DNA of 64,000 bases from Anaeromyces robustus (GCA_002104895.1 MCFG01000088.1:102001-166000); one strand, 5' to 3'. Counted from the first letter of the stretch, positions 23,538 to 40,787 are shown. Notes: a model not told the origin generated them from the letters alone. Numbers and translations: made by a program.

Positions 23538-24768
23538 TAGAATATTTTTATAAATTATTATATTTAGAATAGATATATTAATTGAATCATAATATACTAA
23601 GGTTGAAAAACACAGATTTATTGACAACTATATAAAAATATATATATATTTTTTTTTTTTTTTTGGGTTTTAATTGAATATTCAAATAAACAACTATAAA
23701 TTAAAAGTTTTATAATTTAATTATATTACATAATAATAAATTAATAAGGATAAAAAATAATATATTTATTCCAATATATTTCATAATATATAAAATAAAA
23801 TTAAATTAAATATTAAATCAAATTAATTTGATCTTAAAAATTTTAATATAATTGATTAATATATGGTACACTAATATAATTATTATATTATAATATATAA
23901 ATACATTATAATATTATATATATTATATTATACTTTATTATATTAATAATATAAATATTATTCCATAACTATTATTATTTTTAAATTAATTAGGAAATAT
24001 TTATAAAAATTTTTAAAAAAAAAAAAATTATTAATTTATTAAAAAACTGGAGTTGTTTTTTTTTAAATGTTAAGACAAGCATGGTATAATGTAATAAGTA
24101 TTAAATTAATATTCACATACAATAATAAACCAAAAAATTAACTATAATATTACTTATTATGGTATTATTTATATATTTATTTATTATTTTTATTTAAATT
24201 TTATTTATATATTATATTTTAATATATAACAAAAACTGATTGTGTAAAATTTCGATAATAAATAATAATAATATTGACATGTATTTTTTTAATATTCTAT
24301 ATTTTTAAATAGTATTATTAAAATAATAATAAAAAAAGAAAAAAATAATTCAATTATTTATATAATATCCTTTATATTTATCTCAAAGTATTTTTTCTTC
24401 GTCAATATTAATGTAATATTTATTATTGTATAAAATAAATATTTATTATTAAAGGAAAGCAATATAAATAATGAAAGAAAGAAAAAAGGAAAACTTTAAA
24501 TGAAATGAGGAAATGAAAAAAATTAAAATGAATCAATTTCAAATTCATATTGGGAAATCTTGTGTGAAATAAATAATCTGAAATAAAGAATTATTGATAT
24601 AACAAAAAAAGAATAAGGTTAGCGTTAATAAAATTTACAGTCTACTATTAATGAAATATATATCTTTTCATATAATAGATTGAAAAATTTTAAAAACATA
24701 CAGTGTACAATACTTTTTACTCTTATTATAAAGTAAATAACAATGGTTCACTCTTTATTTTACTATTA

Positions 24769-24808
<40 letters not shown>

Positions 24809-27800
24809 TAACACTAATTATTATTATATTATTTCTTACATATTTATATATATATATTTATTTATTATTTCTTTCTTTCTTTATTTATTTATTTATTTAT
24901 TTATTTATTCATTCATTCATTTATATTTAATATTTGTTATGTAATATTATTAATTATTGATAACTACTATTATTATATATTATATTATTATTTTTATTTT
25001 GTTATATTTTATTATATTATAAGATTTAATAAAAAAAAAAGATATATAATAACTTGCTCCACACAAACTCTATACAATTTAAGTAAAAATAACATGAAAT
25101 ATGAAAAATAGTATGTTAAATATATATATATTATATATATATATTACTTAGTCATATATATAAATTTAATATATATATTTTTCCAAGGCATGATTAAAAT
25201 ATTAATATTATTCATTACCGACATACCAATATTAATATCATAATATGTTAATTTATAATATGATAAGGCTTATAAGACAAAAAGTTGTTAAAAATATGTA
25301 AATTTATTAATAAAAAAGAAAATATTGTGGCTACTGAATAACTTTTTTATATAATATTAATTGGTATAATGATATAATATAAAAGATTTATTTTATTCAT
25401 AATAAATAATATAATTGTTTTTCATTTTTTTAATGAATTAATATATTGTATTCTATCCGTTAAAAAGAAAAAAAAGAAAACAAAAATCAATACTCAATAA
25501 AAAGTTAAAATTTATAAATAAAGATGAAGAAACTTTCCATATTCAATTAGTAAGATATGATTATTGATTAATTTAGAATTTAATTTAATATTAAATTATA
25601 ATATATTGATAATAATTAATGAAATACTTTTAAAAACTACATATTATTAAATAAATTGATATGTATATTCAATATAATCTATTAATAATAATTGAATTAT
25701 AATAATGATATTTAATATTATAATATATATATATACTCTAATGATGTAATAATTAATATTATAAAATATATAAAGCTAATACGTATCTTTTTTTTAAAAA
25801 AAAAAAAAAAAAGTTTATTTTATTCTTAATAATCTTGATTTCATATTAATTATTATATATATTTTTTTTATAATTTACGGAAGCATCTTCACAATAATCA
25901 TAATAATAAAGTTCAGTACCATTAAAGATATTATATTAATATGGAAGACAAAAATTAATTATATATGAAAATGGCATTAATATAAATTTGAAAAATTCAA
26001 TGCAATATTCATTATAATAACATAAAGTTGGACAGGAGTTTTTTATTAATTAATTAATAAAAAATAACTTTAAAAAACATTTTAAATGATTTTATTATTA
26101 ATATATTACATTATAATATATAATATAAGTTATATATAATTCAATTAATACATTTTATTTTTATTAATTCCGTTACAAAAATAAAAAAATATAAAAAAAA
26201 AAAGACTGTAAAGAACACAAAAAGTACTATAATACAGGATTAATTTTTAACAATAATTAAAAAAAAGTAATAATAAATGATAATAATAATAATAATAAAA
26301 GCATTATATCAATATTATAAGAAAATGTATTGAATAATTATATTATAAAATAAGTTAATATAATATATATAATATATTAATATATTAATTATATAATTAT
26401 ATTAATTGGTAATTTTAAGTTCCTAATTATTTTAACTTTTCTGATTAAACTTTTTGATTAAATATGAAAAAAAAAAAAATTTCATTTTTTGAAATAAATA
26501 TATAGTTATATTAATATTTATATTAATGAAATTATATATATAATTAACGATAATAACATAAATTAAATTAATTATAATTATATATATATTAGTAAAAGAA
26601 AAAAAAAAAAAAAAACATTACTCTTAAATTAAAATTTAAACCATTATAAAAGAAAAGGAAAATATATGAAAATAATAAAATTGAATATACGAAATATGAA
26701 ATGAATATGAAATTCTTATAATAAAAATAAACTTAATGAAAGTATAATTGCTAATTGTTAATTATATATAATTATATTTATTATCAGTATCATAAGAATA
26801 CAATAAAAATAATATATCATATTATTATTTAATATTTGTAATTGTAAAATTATTAATCTAAATAATATATAAATAAATATGTAATTACGTAAGTATATAA
26901 TATAATTACTTATTTATATTTATTTTCTGAATATTAGAGTAGTATAGCATCATTCTTTCTTAATTAAATGACAAAGTAAAATGAAAAAAAGTTAAATACC
27001 AATATACATGAAAGTATATATTCGTATATATATTAAATATTAAAATAAATTTAGGAATATTATATAAAAAGTTCATACAAATACACGGTTTTAAATTTTT
27101 ATAATTAAAATTTTAATATATTATCAAAATAACAATTAACAATTAATACTTTAAAAGATTTTGTTTTTTTATTTAATGAATATTTTTTTATATTAATTAT
27201 ATAATAAAAAAATTTAATATATTATTATACATAAATTTATATATATATTAATATATATATAAAGAATTCATTGTTAAGTTATAAATTTTAATTCATATAA
27301 AATATTGTATACTATTTTCGATTATTATTTCAAGTTATATAATTCAATTATTATTTTTATTTTTGAATATAATATAAATATATTATAATATTTTATATTA
27401 ATTAAAATTTTAGTTAATTTTTTTTTTCTTGTTCCGTTGTTTTATTTATCAATGTCATTTATAATTCTTTACTGAATACTTTAACGATATATAGTAAATA
27501 TTTATAATTTTTTTTTTTTTTTTTTTTGATAAATATAATTAAATAATTATTTTAACTAAATCAAGAATTATAGTAATAATAAAATTAATGACATGGTGCA
27601 CATTTAATAATATATATAATAATAATACTATTATAACATAAACATCAATATGGCATTTTTTGTATATATAAAACATATGAAATACATACAAATAATTCTG
27701 GAAAATCCTTTAACTATAGATTATATTTATAATACATATGTCTTTTAATATTATTAAATATATATTTAAATATTTATTTTATTTTTTCTTAATACTGCAT

Positions 27801-30800
27801 TATATTCTAGACTCTTTAAAGTAATATCGTATGTATTTGAAATTCAGTTGCATTAAAATAAAACAATATTATGTTTAATTAAATTCCAAATATATAATTA
27901 TATATAAACATATTTAATTAATTATATAATTATAATACATTATATATATATTTCCTGATAATCACAATCTTTAAATATATATAGATTGAACTTTAAATAA
28001 ATCATATATATATTCAATTATTTAAAATAAAGTTTAAAACTGTTTTGTGTATTCTAAAATGGAAAATATTAATTAAAAAAAAAAAAAAAAAAAAAAAGAC
28101 TTTAAAACGCTAAATATATTAATATTAATTAAAAAACAGGTCTTAATGATAATATTCATTCCTTATTCTTTTCTTTTTTTTAAGAAAAAAAAAAAAAAAA
28201 AGGATTTATATATTACATTCAAAAATATATTAATTTTTCATATTATATATTTTACAAATACATACCGATAAATACCGAAAAAAATTAAAAATATATATTT
28301 AAAAATATATATATATTATAAATAAATTAAAATATAATTTTATTTCCCTTAATAAGAATTGAATATTAAAAATAAACTTTTTTAAAGATATTAATTTTGA
28401 TTTTTATTAGGACAATTATATTTTATATTTTAAATTTTTTTTTTCTTTTTAATGTTTAAAATTAAAATAGATATTATAATAAATAACAACTAAAATATTA
28501 AAAAATATAAATATTTTCCTTTATCATATTTAATAACTTATTATCTATTTTAATACCATTATTTTTATTATGCTATAAAAAATTTTTTTATCTTTTTTTA
28601 AAAACTTTCTTAATTTTAACATATAACTTTGATTAAAAAAAAAAAAAGTTAAATTATGATTTTAACATTATTGGATATTTTCTACTTAACTTTTTTTTTC
28701 CAAATTAATATATTGATATATTTAATAACTATAATTAAAAAAAAAAAAAAACAATAAATAATTATGTATTTTTTAAATTTTTAAATTAAATAGAATTTGA
28801 TGTAACACCTTCAATTTAGAAATAAAATAAATATCCCGTGTTTTTCCGATATCGAAAATAAAAATATTTTCCCTATTATTGAAAAACGTGATAAATTAAA
28901 AATAATTTATCTAAAAAAAAATTTAATTTAATATGTAATCAATTACATAATTAAAATTTTAATGTAGTACAAAACATTTTACTAAACAATCTATAAAACA
29001 TAACCCTTTAATATATATTTTTGTTATTATCATATAGAAAATTACCATGATAAAAAATTAAAAGAATGAGAGTATAAAAATTAAAAACTAGAAAAAAATA
29101 TATTATTGTTAATTGAACTATTTTAATCTTCTTTTATTAATAATATCTTTTTATTAAAATTGATATACATTTTACAATTGACTTTATATCATTATTTATA
29201 ATTTTTATTATTTATATCTTCTTTTCGAAATATTAAAAAAAAATTTACAATTATTATTACTTTTATTATTAAACTAATAATCAAAATATTAACGAAGTTC
29301 TCTTTTAAATAAATAAGTTTTAAAAAAAGAATATTTATTATTAAATTAAAAATTTATATTAATTACAGATATAGTATATTTTTTATAGTATATAGTTAAC
29401 TGAAAGAAAAAAAGAAAAACATATAAATATATATAAATTAAATTAATATATAAATATAATTAACTTATAATAAAACTAAGATAAAATTTTTTATACTTAA
29501 TTTGTTATAAATTAATATAATTTATTTAAACTATTTTTTATTTCGTCTTAAATTTTAAGATAAAAATTTTATACTTTAACTATTTTTCATTTCGTCTTAA
29601 ATTTTAAATAAATAGTTTATAATTCATAAAACAGATATAGATATATTATTTAGTTCTCAGTTTTTAATTTTAATATTAAAATAAATTATATTTTGTGTTT
29701 TATTTTATTATTAGAATTATATATATATTTAAATTAAGCTTATAAAGAGTTACATAAAAAAAACTACTATTTTATTAAACATAAAAAAATACTATTATTG
29801 ATCGAATAAATTGTAAAGAAAAATTGCAAAATAAATAATACCTTTTTTTTGTATTAATTCTATTAATGTATTAATAAAATAATTTTATTAATATTTTGTA
29901 TAATTTTTAATTTAACTAAATTTTTAAAAATTGTTTGTTTAAACTTAATTATTCTTTCATAATGTTTTTTTACTTAATTTTTAATTTAAATAATTGGTAA
30001 TAATTGGTAGCAAATATATATTTAATTAGAATATTAATCAAATAAAAATACCTATAAATATTAGATTTTATATTAATTGATATATTTATATAATAAAAAC
30101 TAATCCTTTTAATATTTGTTTTTTACAAATATATAATTGTAATTTTTGAATATTTTGTAAATTATTCATAAAATTTAGAATAAATACTTATTATATAATT
30201 TAAATAATTATGTTTATACAAGTATAATTTTATGTATATTTATTTTCATATAAATATAACATAGATATATTATAATTTTAATTATTTCAATACATAAATT
30301 TATATGAATTGAATAAGTTATTGATTTCTTTATTTTTTAATACATTTTCTCTGAATAAATATAGAATATGTTAAAATAAAAAAATAGATAAATTAATAAT
30401 ATATATCATTTTTTTAAAAAAAATTATTTGTTATACAAAATAAGTAATGAATAATAATAGTTGATATAATGATATATATTGAAATAAACCTTTATAATTA
30501 AAAATGACTACTTTTATTGTTATTATCAAGTAACATAATAATTAAAGAGTAAAAGAATAATTATTAATAATATAATGATTTATTATTATTTACCATTTTT
30601 ATAAAATGTATTGATTAAATTTAAAAAGTCTTAATATATATATAAACTCATAAGTTATAGTTTATTGTGATTTTCAATTATTAATCTTCTATGAATATGA
30701 AATACTTTAAATTATAACATTTAAATAAAAAATAATATTTAAAATAAAAATCTATTTTATTTTTATTTTTATATAGAATATTTTTAAAATATTCGATATA

Positions 30801-31399
30801 TAATATAATAATATTATTATTAAAAATGATACATTGAAACTTTTAGTTTGTTAAACTACAAAATGAACTAATATTATAAAAATTTAAGGATTAGGCTTTA
30901 AAACAAAAATTAAATTAATTTTTGTTTATATCTTTTTTTTTTCTTTTTTTTTTTTTTTCATGTATTCTATTTAAAGATATATTAATAAGTTTTTTTTTTT
31001 TTTTTTTTTTTCTATCCATAGTTTTTTCATAATTAAGAAATAATAAAAAGAATAACTAAAAATACTTTTATTATTTTTTTTAAAAAATATTTTTAATTAT
31101 ATATAATTTTTATATTAATCAAGAAGTACATATATACGAATTTTCATTTTTAATATATTAACAAGTTAGGTGGACCAACCATTTTATCAAATATTTAATA
31201 ATAAAGGAAAATTTGATTATTAATTTTTCAAATATAAGAATTAAAAAAAAAATAATAAAAATTAAGAATTAAGAATTAAGAATCAAAAATTAAAAATTAA
31301 TAAAAAAATATAATAATACTAGTATTTTTATTAATATTAATTAACAAGTAGAATAAAAAAAAAAGAAATAAGCGTTAGTTATTTTTATATTAATAAAAT

Positions 31400-32810
31400 A
31401 TGTCTGACAATGAATCATCACAAAGTTCAAAATTAAAATTAAATTATAAATATAATAATGGAAAATTTGATGAATCGTCAGTTTCATCTACTCATAATGT
31501 AAAGTCTCTATACGAAAATAAAGATAATAATGGTATAGAAGAACAACCAAAAAAGAAAAAACTAATGACAAAAATGAAGTTTACATCAAAACAAGATAAT
31601 TATGATATTAAAGATGGAGAAACTGAAGAATATATATCTGAAGAAGAAAATTATGTTGATAATAATAGAATCTATAATCATAAAATGGATAATACTGAAA
31701 AAATTTATGTGAACTATAAGCTTTTAAAAAGGTTTTTTTTTTTTAAGTTAATAAAAGTTCAAATTTAATCTTATATTTACAATTTACTATTATAATTAAT
31801 TTATTAATTATTACAATTTACAATTTAAATTTATTAAATATATACATAATATTATTTTTTATGTTTTTATTAACTCTATATTCTTATATATATATATATA
31901 TTATAATCTTAAATAAACTTTTTTATTTTAATAATATAAATTTCATTTATTGGACTATTTTCTGATTGATTTTTAAATAGAAAATATGACAGTGATGAAT
32001 CAAATGATGATGATTCTGATAATAGATATAATATAAATGACTTAAGTAATAATATTAATGATAAGAACAAAGGTAAAAATAATAGTGAAAATGAAAATGG
32101 CAATACAAAAAAAAGCAAATTTAATAAAAATAATGATCCTTCAAGTTCAATACCAGGTAAAAAAACAAAATCAGGATTTTTTGAATTTAAAGATTACAGA
32201 AATCAAAATGAATATATCAATGATAAAAAAGAAAAATTAAGAAATCAACAAGAAATAAAGGAAAGACCAATTCTAGAAACCAATAATTTAAATGAAGAAC
32301 CCGAATCAATGACAAACGATGTAAAAAACACACATGAGTTATCAAAAAATCCTTCATTTAAATATAAACCTGTATTTATTACTTCGCATGATAAATCGAA
32401 AGAAAATAATAGCTTAAGTGGTAGTACTAATAATAGTAATAGTAATGCTACTATTAATAGTGATCCTACGATTTCATCTAGTAGCAAAAACTTTTTCGGA
32501 TTTAAAAAATTTTCAAGAAAAAACTCAACAAAAACAGATGATTCTAGTAAATCTGATGATATTGTTTATCAAAGAAAAAATTCTTCAAATAAATTAACAT
32601 CTTTCCTTCATAAAGTAGCTCCAAAAAATAATGATAAAAACGATAACCAAAGCAACGATAATAATAATAATAATAATAATATACCAACACTATTAGATTC
32701 TATTGAATTATCCCCTCCAACTAATACAGTTGGTACATCGATTTTAATGAATTCCTTTGAACAACAAAAAGAACAAAAAGAACAAAAAGAACAACAACAG
32801 CAACAACAGC

Positions 32811-32842
<32 letters not shown>

Positions 32843-34210
32843 ATATCATCATCATCTGAAAAAAGAGTACCTAAGCGTAAAAGAAATTCATCAACGGACG
32901 ATGATAGCGATTTAGAAATAGAAAGACAAAAAGTTAAAAAAATTCGTTTATTACAGGAGGAAATCAAAACCATTCAACAAAGTATTGAGTTAAAACAACA
33001 AGAACTTCGAATGCAATATGAAAATTTGATTAAAACTAGAAATAGTCTATCAGATCCTTTATCGGAGCCTTTACCTGATTTTATTTCACCTTCTTCAACC
33101 ACAATAAATTTTAATACTTTACCATCATTTTATCCTTCTAGAATAAATCATCCTACTTCTATATCTACAAATTATTCTAATAGATCAAATGTTTATGATT
33201 TTCCATTTGAAACACATTCTTATCCTGGAGATTTTGATTTTCAAAATACTTCATATACTACAGCTTCTGACTTTCCACATTTTAATAATCCTCGACCATC
33301 AATGCAACAATCCCAACAACAACAACAACAACAACAACAACATCCATCATCATCATATCATCATGAAAATAATGATGAATTTTCATCATCATTTCGTTTT
33401 AATAACTCTAATATGAATATAAATCCAAATCGCATGTCCAATATTAATTCTAATGCAAATTCAAGATATTCAAATATTTCAAATAAAACATATAACTCAA
33501 ATTATAATCAATCTAATAAACAAAATTATCAAAATTCTTTCTATGCTCCAACGAATACCCAACCACAATCACAAGCTCAAGCTCAATCACAAGCTAAGCC
33601 ACAAAAGAATGGTTTGTTTGGCTTTATAAGGAAAAGAAAGAGAACAGATACAAATAATTCAGAATCATTTTATTCTAATTCATATCCAACAATGCCATCA
33701 CCTCCTTCCTTTGACCAAAGTAATAGTCAAAATCCTTATACTATATCAAGTAGTCATTCAAAAAAAACAAATCTTGTTTCACCAACTATGGATGTTTGTC
33801 TTACAAAACCATTTTATTATTACTTTATACCATTAACAAGAAGAAAAGTTAAAGTACGTGTTGATCCTTTATTACGTAATGCTATTAATTATGCTAAAGC
33901 TGCTGGTAATTTTGAATGTTTAAAGTATTTATGTGAATTTGAAAAAATTCCAAATAAGTATATTGACCTTCGTTCAATTGAAGAAGCAGCAGCTCATAAT
34001 GATTTAGACGAGTTAAGGTTTTTATTAAAACATAGTTGGATTTATGATATCAAACGTTATTTCATCTTAATATTTAAACTTTTATTTTTAGCTGCAATAT
34101 TTGCTTTAATTTTATATTGTTTCAATGGATTTAATGAAATTTTAATTGCACTCTTTGTAACCTATATTTCTATTTGTATTGTTTATAATTGGATAAATCG
34201 TGATCAATGA
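31400..34210 (+). CDS. Low-complexity, poly-Q protein with C-terminal membrane hairpin (2 exons), function unknown
   Basis: Proposed exons 31400-31731 and 31981-34210, 853 residues. The acceptor TTTTAAATAG is clear. The donor AG/GTTTTT is unusual but is the site that keeps phase (KLLKR joins KYDSDESNDDD). The N-terminal half is charged and Ser/Asn-rich. Around 365-398 is a KEQ then poly-Q tract, followed by a basic coiled coil (KVKKIRLLQEEIKTIQQSIE, to about residue 455), a second short poly-Q, and a folded C-terminal part. That part (about 690-800) has ankyrin-like helices (NAINYAKAAGNFECLKYLCE; RSIEEAAAHNDLDELRFLLK) and then two hydrophobic segments (about 803-825 and 829-849), suggesting a tail-anchored hairpin in a membrane. 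I do not recognise the family. Confidence 0.7.
32764..32842 (+). repeat. CAA/CAG repeat encoding poly-glutamine
   Basis: GAACAAAAA units pass into a mostly CAA run with CAG interruptions, giving about 20 consecutive Gln. A second CAA run lies near 33310-33340 in the same gene. Confidence 0.95.
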
Positions 34211-35471
34211 AAAACAAAACAAAACAAAACAAAATAATAGTAATAATAATAATTAAATAAAAATATACACAAAATTATTGTCAAATATAATAGATTAAAA
34301 GATTAAATACAATTATTTTTAATGAATTAATCAATAACACATCAATAGTAAAATAATATTATAATATTAATTATTATTATTATTATTATTCTAATTATAA
34401 TATATCTGTTTTTTGCTATAATAATGTTTTTTATATATATACCATATATTATTATAATTATTTTCGTTTATTAAATAATTATATATTTTAAATACATGTT
34501 TTTAAAATTTGTTTTTATATTTTAAAATTAATATTTATATTACTTTTATTTAATAAAAAAAAATATTCATATTGTAAAATTAATATTTATATTACTTTTA
34601 TTTAATAAAAAAAAATATTCATATTTAAAATAAAATTATAAAATTTGTAAATTTACTTAATAATTACATTATTGTGGCGGTTTATTTAAAATTATTTTAT
34701 AAAAATAAAAGAAAAACTTTTTAAAAATAATTCTTTTTTCTCTTTCTCTATTCCTTTTTCTTTTCTTTTCTTTTCTTTTCTTTTATTTTCTTTTTATTTT
34801 ATTTTCTTTTTATTTTCTTTTCTTTTTATTTTCTTTTATTTTATTTTATTTTCATAACAAGCATATTATTGAAATCTAATTGAAATTTGTGTTGACAAAT
34901 TTAGTGTGTTATTGCGTTATTAACAGTTATGCCATAAAATAATTTATATAACTTTGTATTAATTATTTAAGATAAATTTGTTTCTAACCCTTATATTATT
35001 ATATTTCTAAAAACTATAAAAAATATACTAATTATTTTTGATTTACACATTAATTATTCATTTCTTTTTAATTATATTTTCTAACAACTACATTTTTATA
35101 AAATGAAATATTAAATAAAACATAAATAAATTATAAATTTAAAAATAAATAATATTATAAGTATTATGTATATTTAATAATATATTTATATTAATTATAA
35201 CTATATTATTTATTTATTTATTTGTAAAAGTATTAAAAAAATGTTTTCATACTAATTTGCTTAGAACTAATATAATTTTGCATAAAATGTAAATTCAGGT
35301 ATCAATCGAAACAAGTTAAATAAATATTTATTGTTTTAGAAATATATAAAAACAAATATTAACAATATATGTTACTATAGTAATATTATGTATTGTTATA
35401 ATTTATTTTAGTGATTTATATGGTATTTTTTGAATATGTCTATAAATATTAATATAATAATACTATTTTAA

Positions 35472-35542
<71 letters not shown>

Positions 35543-35680
35543 GTAAATAAATAAATGAATGAATGAATAAATAAATAAATAAATAAATAAAAACAAATAA
35601 ATAAATAAATAAATAAATAAGTAAATAAATAAATAAATTAATAAATAAATTAATAATTAAATTAATAAATAAATAAATAA

Positions 35681-35743
<63 letters not shown>

Positions 35744-35794
35744 ATGAATGAATGAATGAATAAATAAATAAATAAAAACAAACAAATAAATTAA

Positions 35795-35850
<56 letters not shown>

Positions 35851-36324
35851 AAATAAATAAATAAATAAATAAATATGAATTAAATAAATGATATATCAAT
35901 GAGAGGTCAATTTTTTGATTTTGATTTACTGTATATTAATTCTATATATTTCTTTTTAAATTAATATATATTTATGTTTTATAATTAAATAAAAAAAAAA
36001 GATAAAAATTCAATCTAATCGAAAATACATGATTTAAAAAAATTATATTGATAATATATAATAAATATATTATTAATATATATTAACTCTAAATAATAAT
36101 AAATTACCATAATAAATTTATTTAATGAACAAATAATATATGTATAAATGAATAATTTCTAAATAATATTATATGTTAATGAATAAATAAATAACTAATT
36201 AAATATTAAAAATTACAGAAAAAATTTTTATATTAATTTTTTTTTTTTTCACAATAAAAAAAATTAAAAGGTAATTTTTTTTAGTAACTATTAAAAAAAA
36301 TAATAAATAATTAATAGTATAACA
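34211..36324. other. Intergenic region with AAAT arrays, no gene seen
   Basis: Between the poly-Q protein gene and the GPI gene, both on the plus strand. It contains a 51-bp tandem duplication (about 34522-34625), CT-rich TTTTC runs (34740-34850), the AAAT arrays at 35470-35876, and the GPI promoter in its last few hundred bases. The T-rich then A-rich stretch just before the ATG at 36325 is the only visible leader feature. Confidence 0.75.
35470..35876. repeat. (AAAT)n arrays, two diverged blocks
   Basis: About 400 bp of AATA units. GAATGAATGAAT and AAACAAATAAAT variant blocks occur in the same order twice (near 35555-35600 and 35744-35790), so the array itself has been duplicated. Confidence 0.9.
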
Positions 36325-38784
<2,460 letters not shown>

Positions 38785-39370
38785 GCTATTTAATTTTTTA
38801 TTATATCTTTTAATTTAGGGAAATTTTAATTTGATTTCTTAAAAAAGCAATATATATATATAAATTTTAAAAAATAAGTAAAAAAATATAATATTATTTA
38901 AGAAAAAAAAAAAAATTTTTTTTTGAAGTATTTTATTTTTATTATATTTTTTTCTTTTTTTGAAAATATATATAATATATATTAATATTTTAAGAGATAA
39001 ATAAAATTATTAAGAAAAAAAAAAAAAGTCAAAAAAACAAAAACAAAAACAAAAACAATAACAAACAAACGAATAAACAAAAATCATTTCATCCAATAAA
39101 ACAATATTTTTCCAATTAAAAAAAAAAAAAAAAAAAAAAAACATATAATAATATAGTATATATTTTTTCAAATAAATTTTATTTTATTTAAAAAATATTT
39201 TATATAAGTAGTAAACATATTAACTTTAAAAAAAAAAAAAGAAAATAAAATCATTCAAGTAATTAATTAATATAATAAATTTTTGTAGGGAAATCTTAAA
39301 ACCTTTAAGAAATTTACTAAGCAAACATATAAATAAAATTATATATAAAAAAAAAATAAGTAAAAAAAAA

Positions 39371-39407
<37 letters not shown>

Positions 39408-39549
39408 AAATTTTATTCCTTTAATTTTTATTTTTTATTTTTTTTTTTTTATTATAAATAAATTTACCCATAAGAAATATAACAAAATGTTTTATTTTTA
39501 TTTTTTTTATTTTTTATATTTTTTTGTAATTTTGTATATAAATATATAT

Positions 39550-39735
39550 TGTTAATTCTAATTATTATTATATATATAGTTGTAGATGTGATTTTTTGTT
39601 AATTCTAATTATTATATTCTAAATAGTTAATAGATGTGATTTTTTGTTAATTCTAATTATTATTTTCTATATAGTTAATAGATGTGATTTTTGTTAAATT
39701 CTAATTATTATTTTCTATCTAGTTAATAGATGTAA
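39550..39735. repeat. About 50-bp tandem repeat, four copies
   Basis: The unit begins TGTTAATTCTAATTATTAT and ends AGTTAATAGATGTGATTTTT. The copies differ by small substitutions and indels. Confidence 0.85.
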
Positions 39736-39894
39736 TTTTATTTATTTATTTATTTATTTATTTATTATATAATGATTATTTTTATAATAGTGGTATATAT
39801 AATTATTAATTTAATTATTAATAATATTAGCTTAAAAGAATAATAATCATAATAATAGTCCTAATAATCATAATCATGATCATAATATATGATA

Positions 39895-40370
39895 TATATT
39901 AATAACAACAATTAAGAAATCAAGTTGTGATTTTTTTTTATTTAGTTATTATATGATTATTTTTATATTTGTGGTATAATATATAATTATTAATAATATT
40001 ATTATTCATTTATTATTAAAAATATTAGTTTAAAAGAGTAATAATAATAATAATAATCATAGTCATAGTTAATAATAATAATATATGATATATTAATAAC
40101 AACAATTAAGAAATCAAGTTATAAAGAATTATAAGAATATTAATGTGATTTTTTTTTATTTATTTATTATATGATTATTTTTATATTTGTGGTATATTAT
40201 ATAATTATTAATAATATTATTATTCATTTATTATTAAAAATATTAGTTTAAAAGAATAATAATAATAATAATAATAATAATCATAGTCATAATAATAATA
40301 ATAATATATGATATATTAATAACAACAATTAAGAAATCAAGTTATAAAGAATTATAAGAATATTAATGTT
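39895..40370. repeat. About 200-bp tandem repeat, two full copies and a partial third
   Basis: The marker string AACAACAATTAAGAAATCAA occurs near 39903, 40091 and 40320. Between the markers lie matching blocks (ATGATTATTTTTATATTTGT; GTTTAAAAGA then ATAATAATAATC). Confidence 0.85.
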
Positions 40371-40705
40371 TAACTATAATATCAAATTAATAAATCAAAA
40401 ATTATTGTTTAAAAGAAAGAATTTTACATACACACACTCATATATCATATATATATATTAATAAAAAAATGAAATTAAAGAATTAATATTAAAGAAGATA
40501 AATATATTTACTATATATATATAAACTTTATAACTATTAACTTTAGTAGTTATCTATATTTAATTTTATTTTAAAGAAATTGAAAGTAATGATAATATAT
40601 ATGATATTTAGTTTTTTAGTATATTATATGTATATAAATTATTGATGATAGTTTTAGTATATGTAATTATTTGACATTGCTGTATATGATTATTGATGAT
40701 AATAT

Positions 40706-40787
40706 TATATTTTTATGAGATAATAATATTTAATACAAATATTAATATAAAAATTAAGTATGAATACTATTATCTCATAAAAATATA
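40706..40787. repeat. Perfect 20-bp inverted repeat with 42-nt spacer
   Basis: The left arm TATATTTTTATGAGATAATA at 40706-40725 is exactly complementary to 40768-40787. The right arm leads into the 60-bp tandem repeat that follows. Confidence 0.9.

Larger units (their letters stand above)
19090..31399. other. 12.3-kb gene desert, extremely AT-rich
   Basis: Lies between the divergently transcribed malic enzyme (-) and the gene at 31400 (+). No frame with convincing protein sequence was found on either strand; the only longer frame (about 24703-24930) is translated ATT/TTTA repeat. It contains TA and AATA runs, many homopolymer runs, and several perfect inverted repeats listed separately. A slightly less AT-rich island is at about 21880-22160. 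Confidence 0.7.

Noticed and set aside
24703-24930. 75-codon frame in the desert
   Set aside because: It is a translation of ATT and TTTA microsatellite; a poly-Leu/Ile/Tyr product with no natural protein character.
31161-31180. GGTGGACCAACC motif upstream of the gene at 31400
   Set aside because: It stands out from AT-rich DNA and is partly symmetrical, but a single occurrence is not enough to call a regulatory site.
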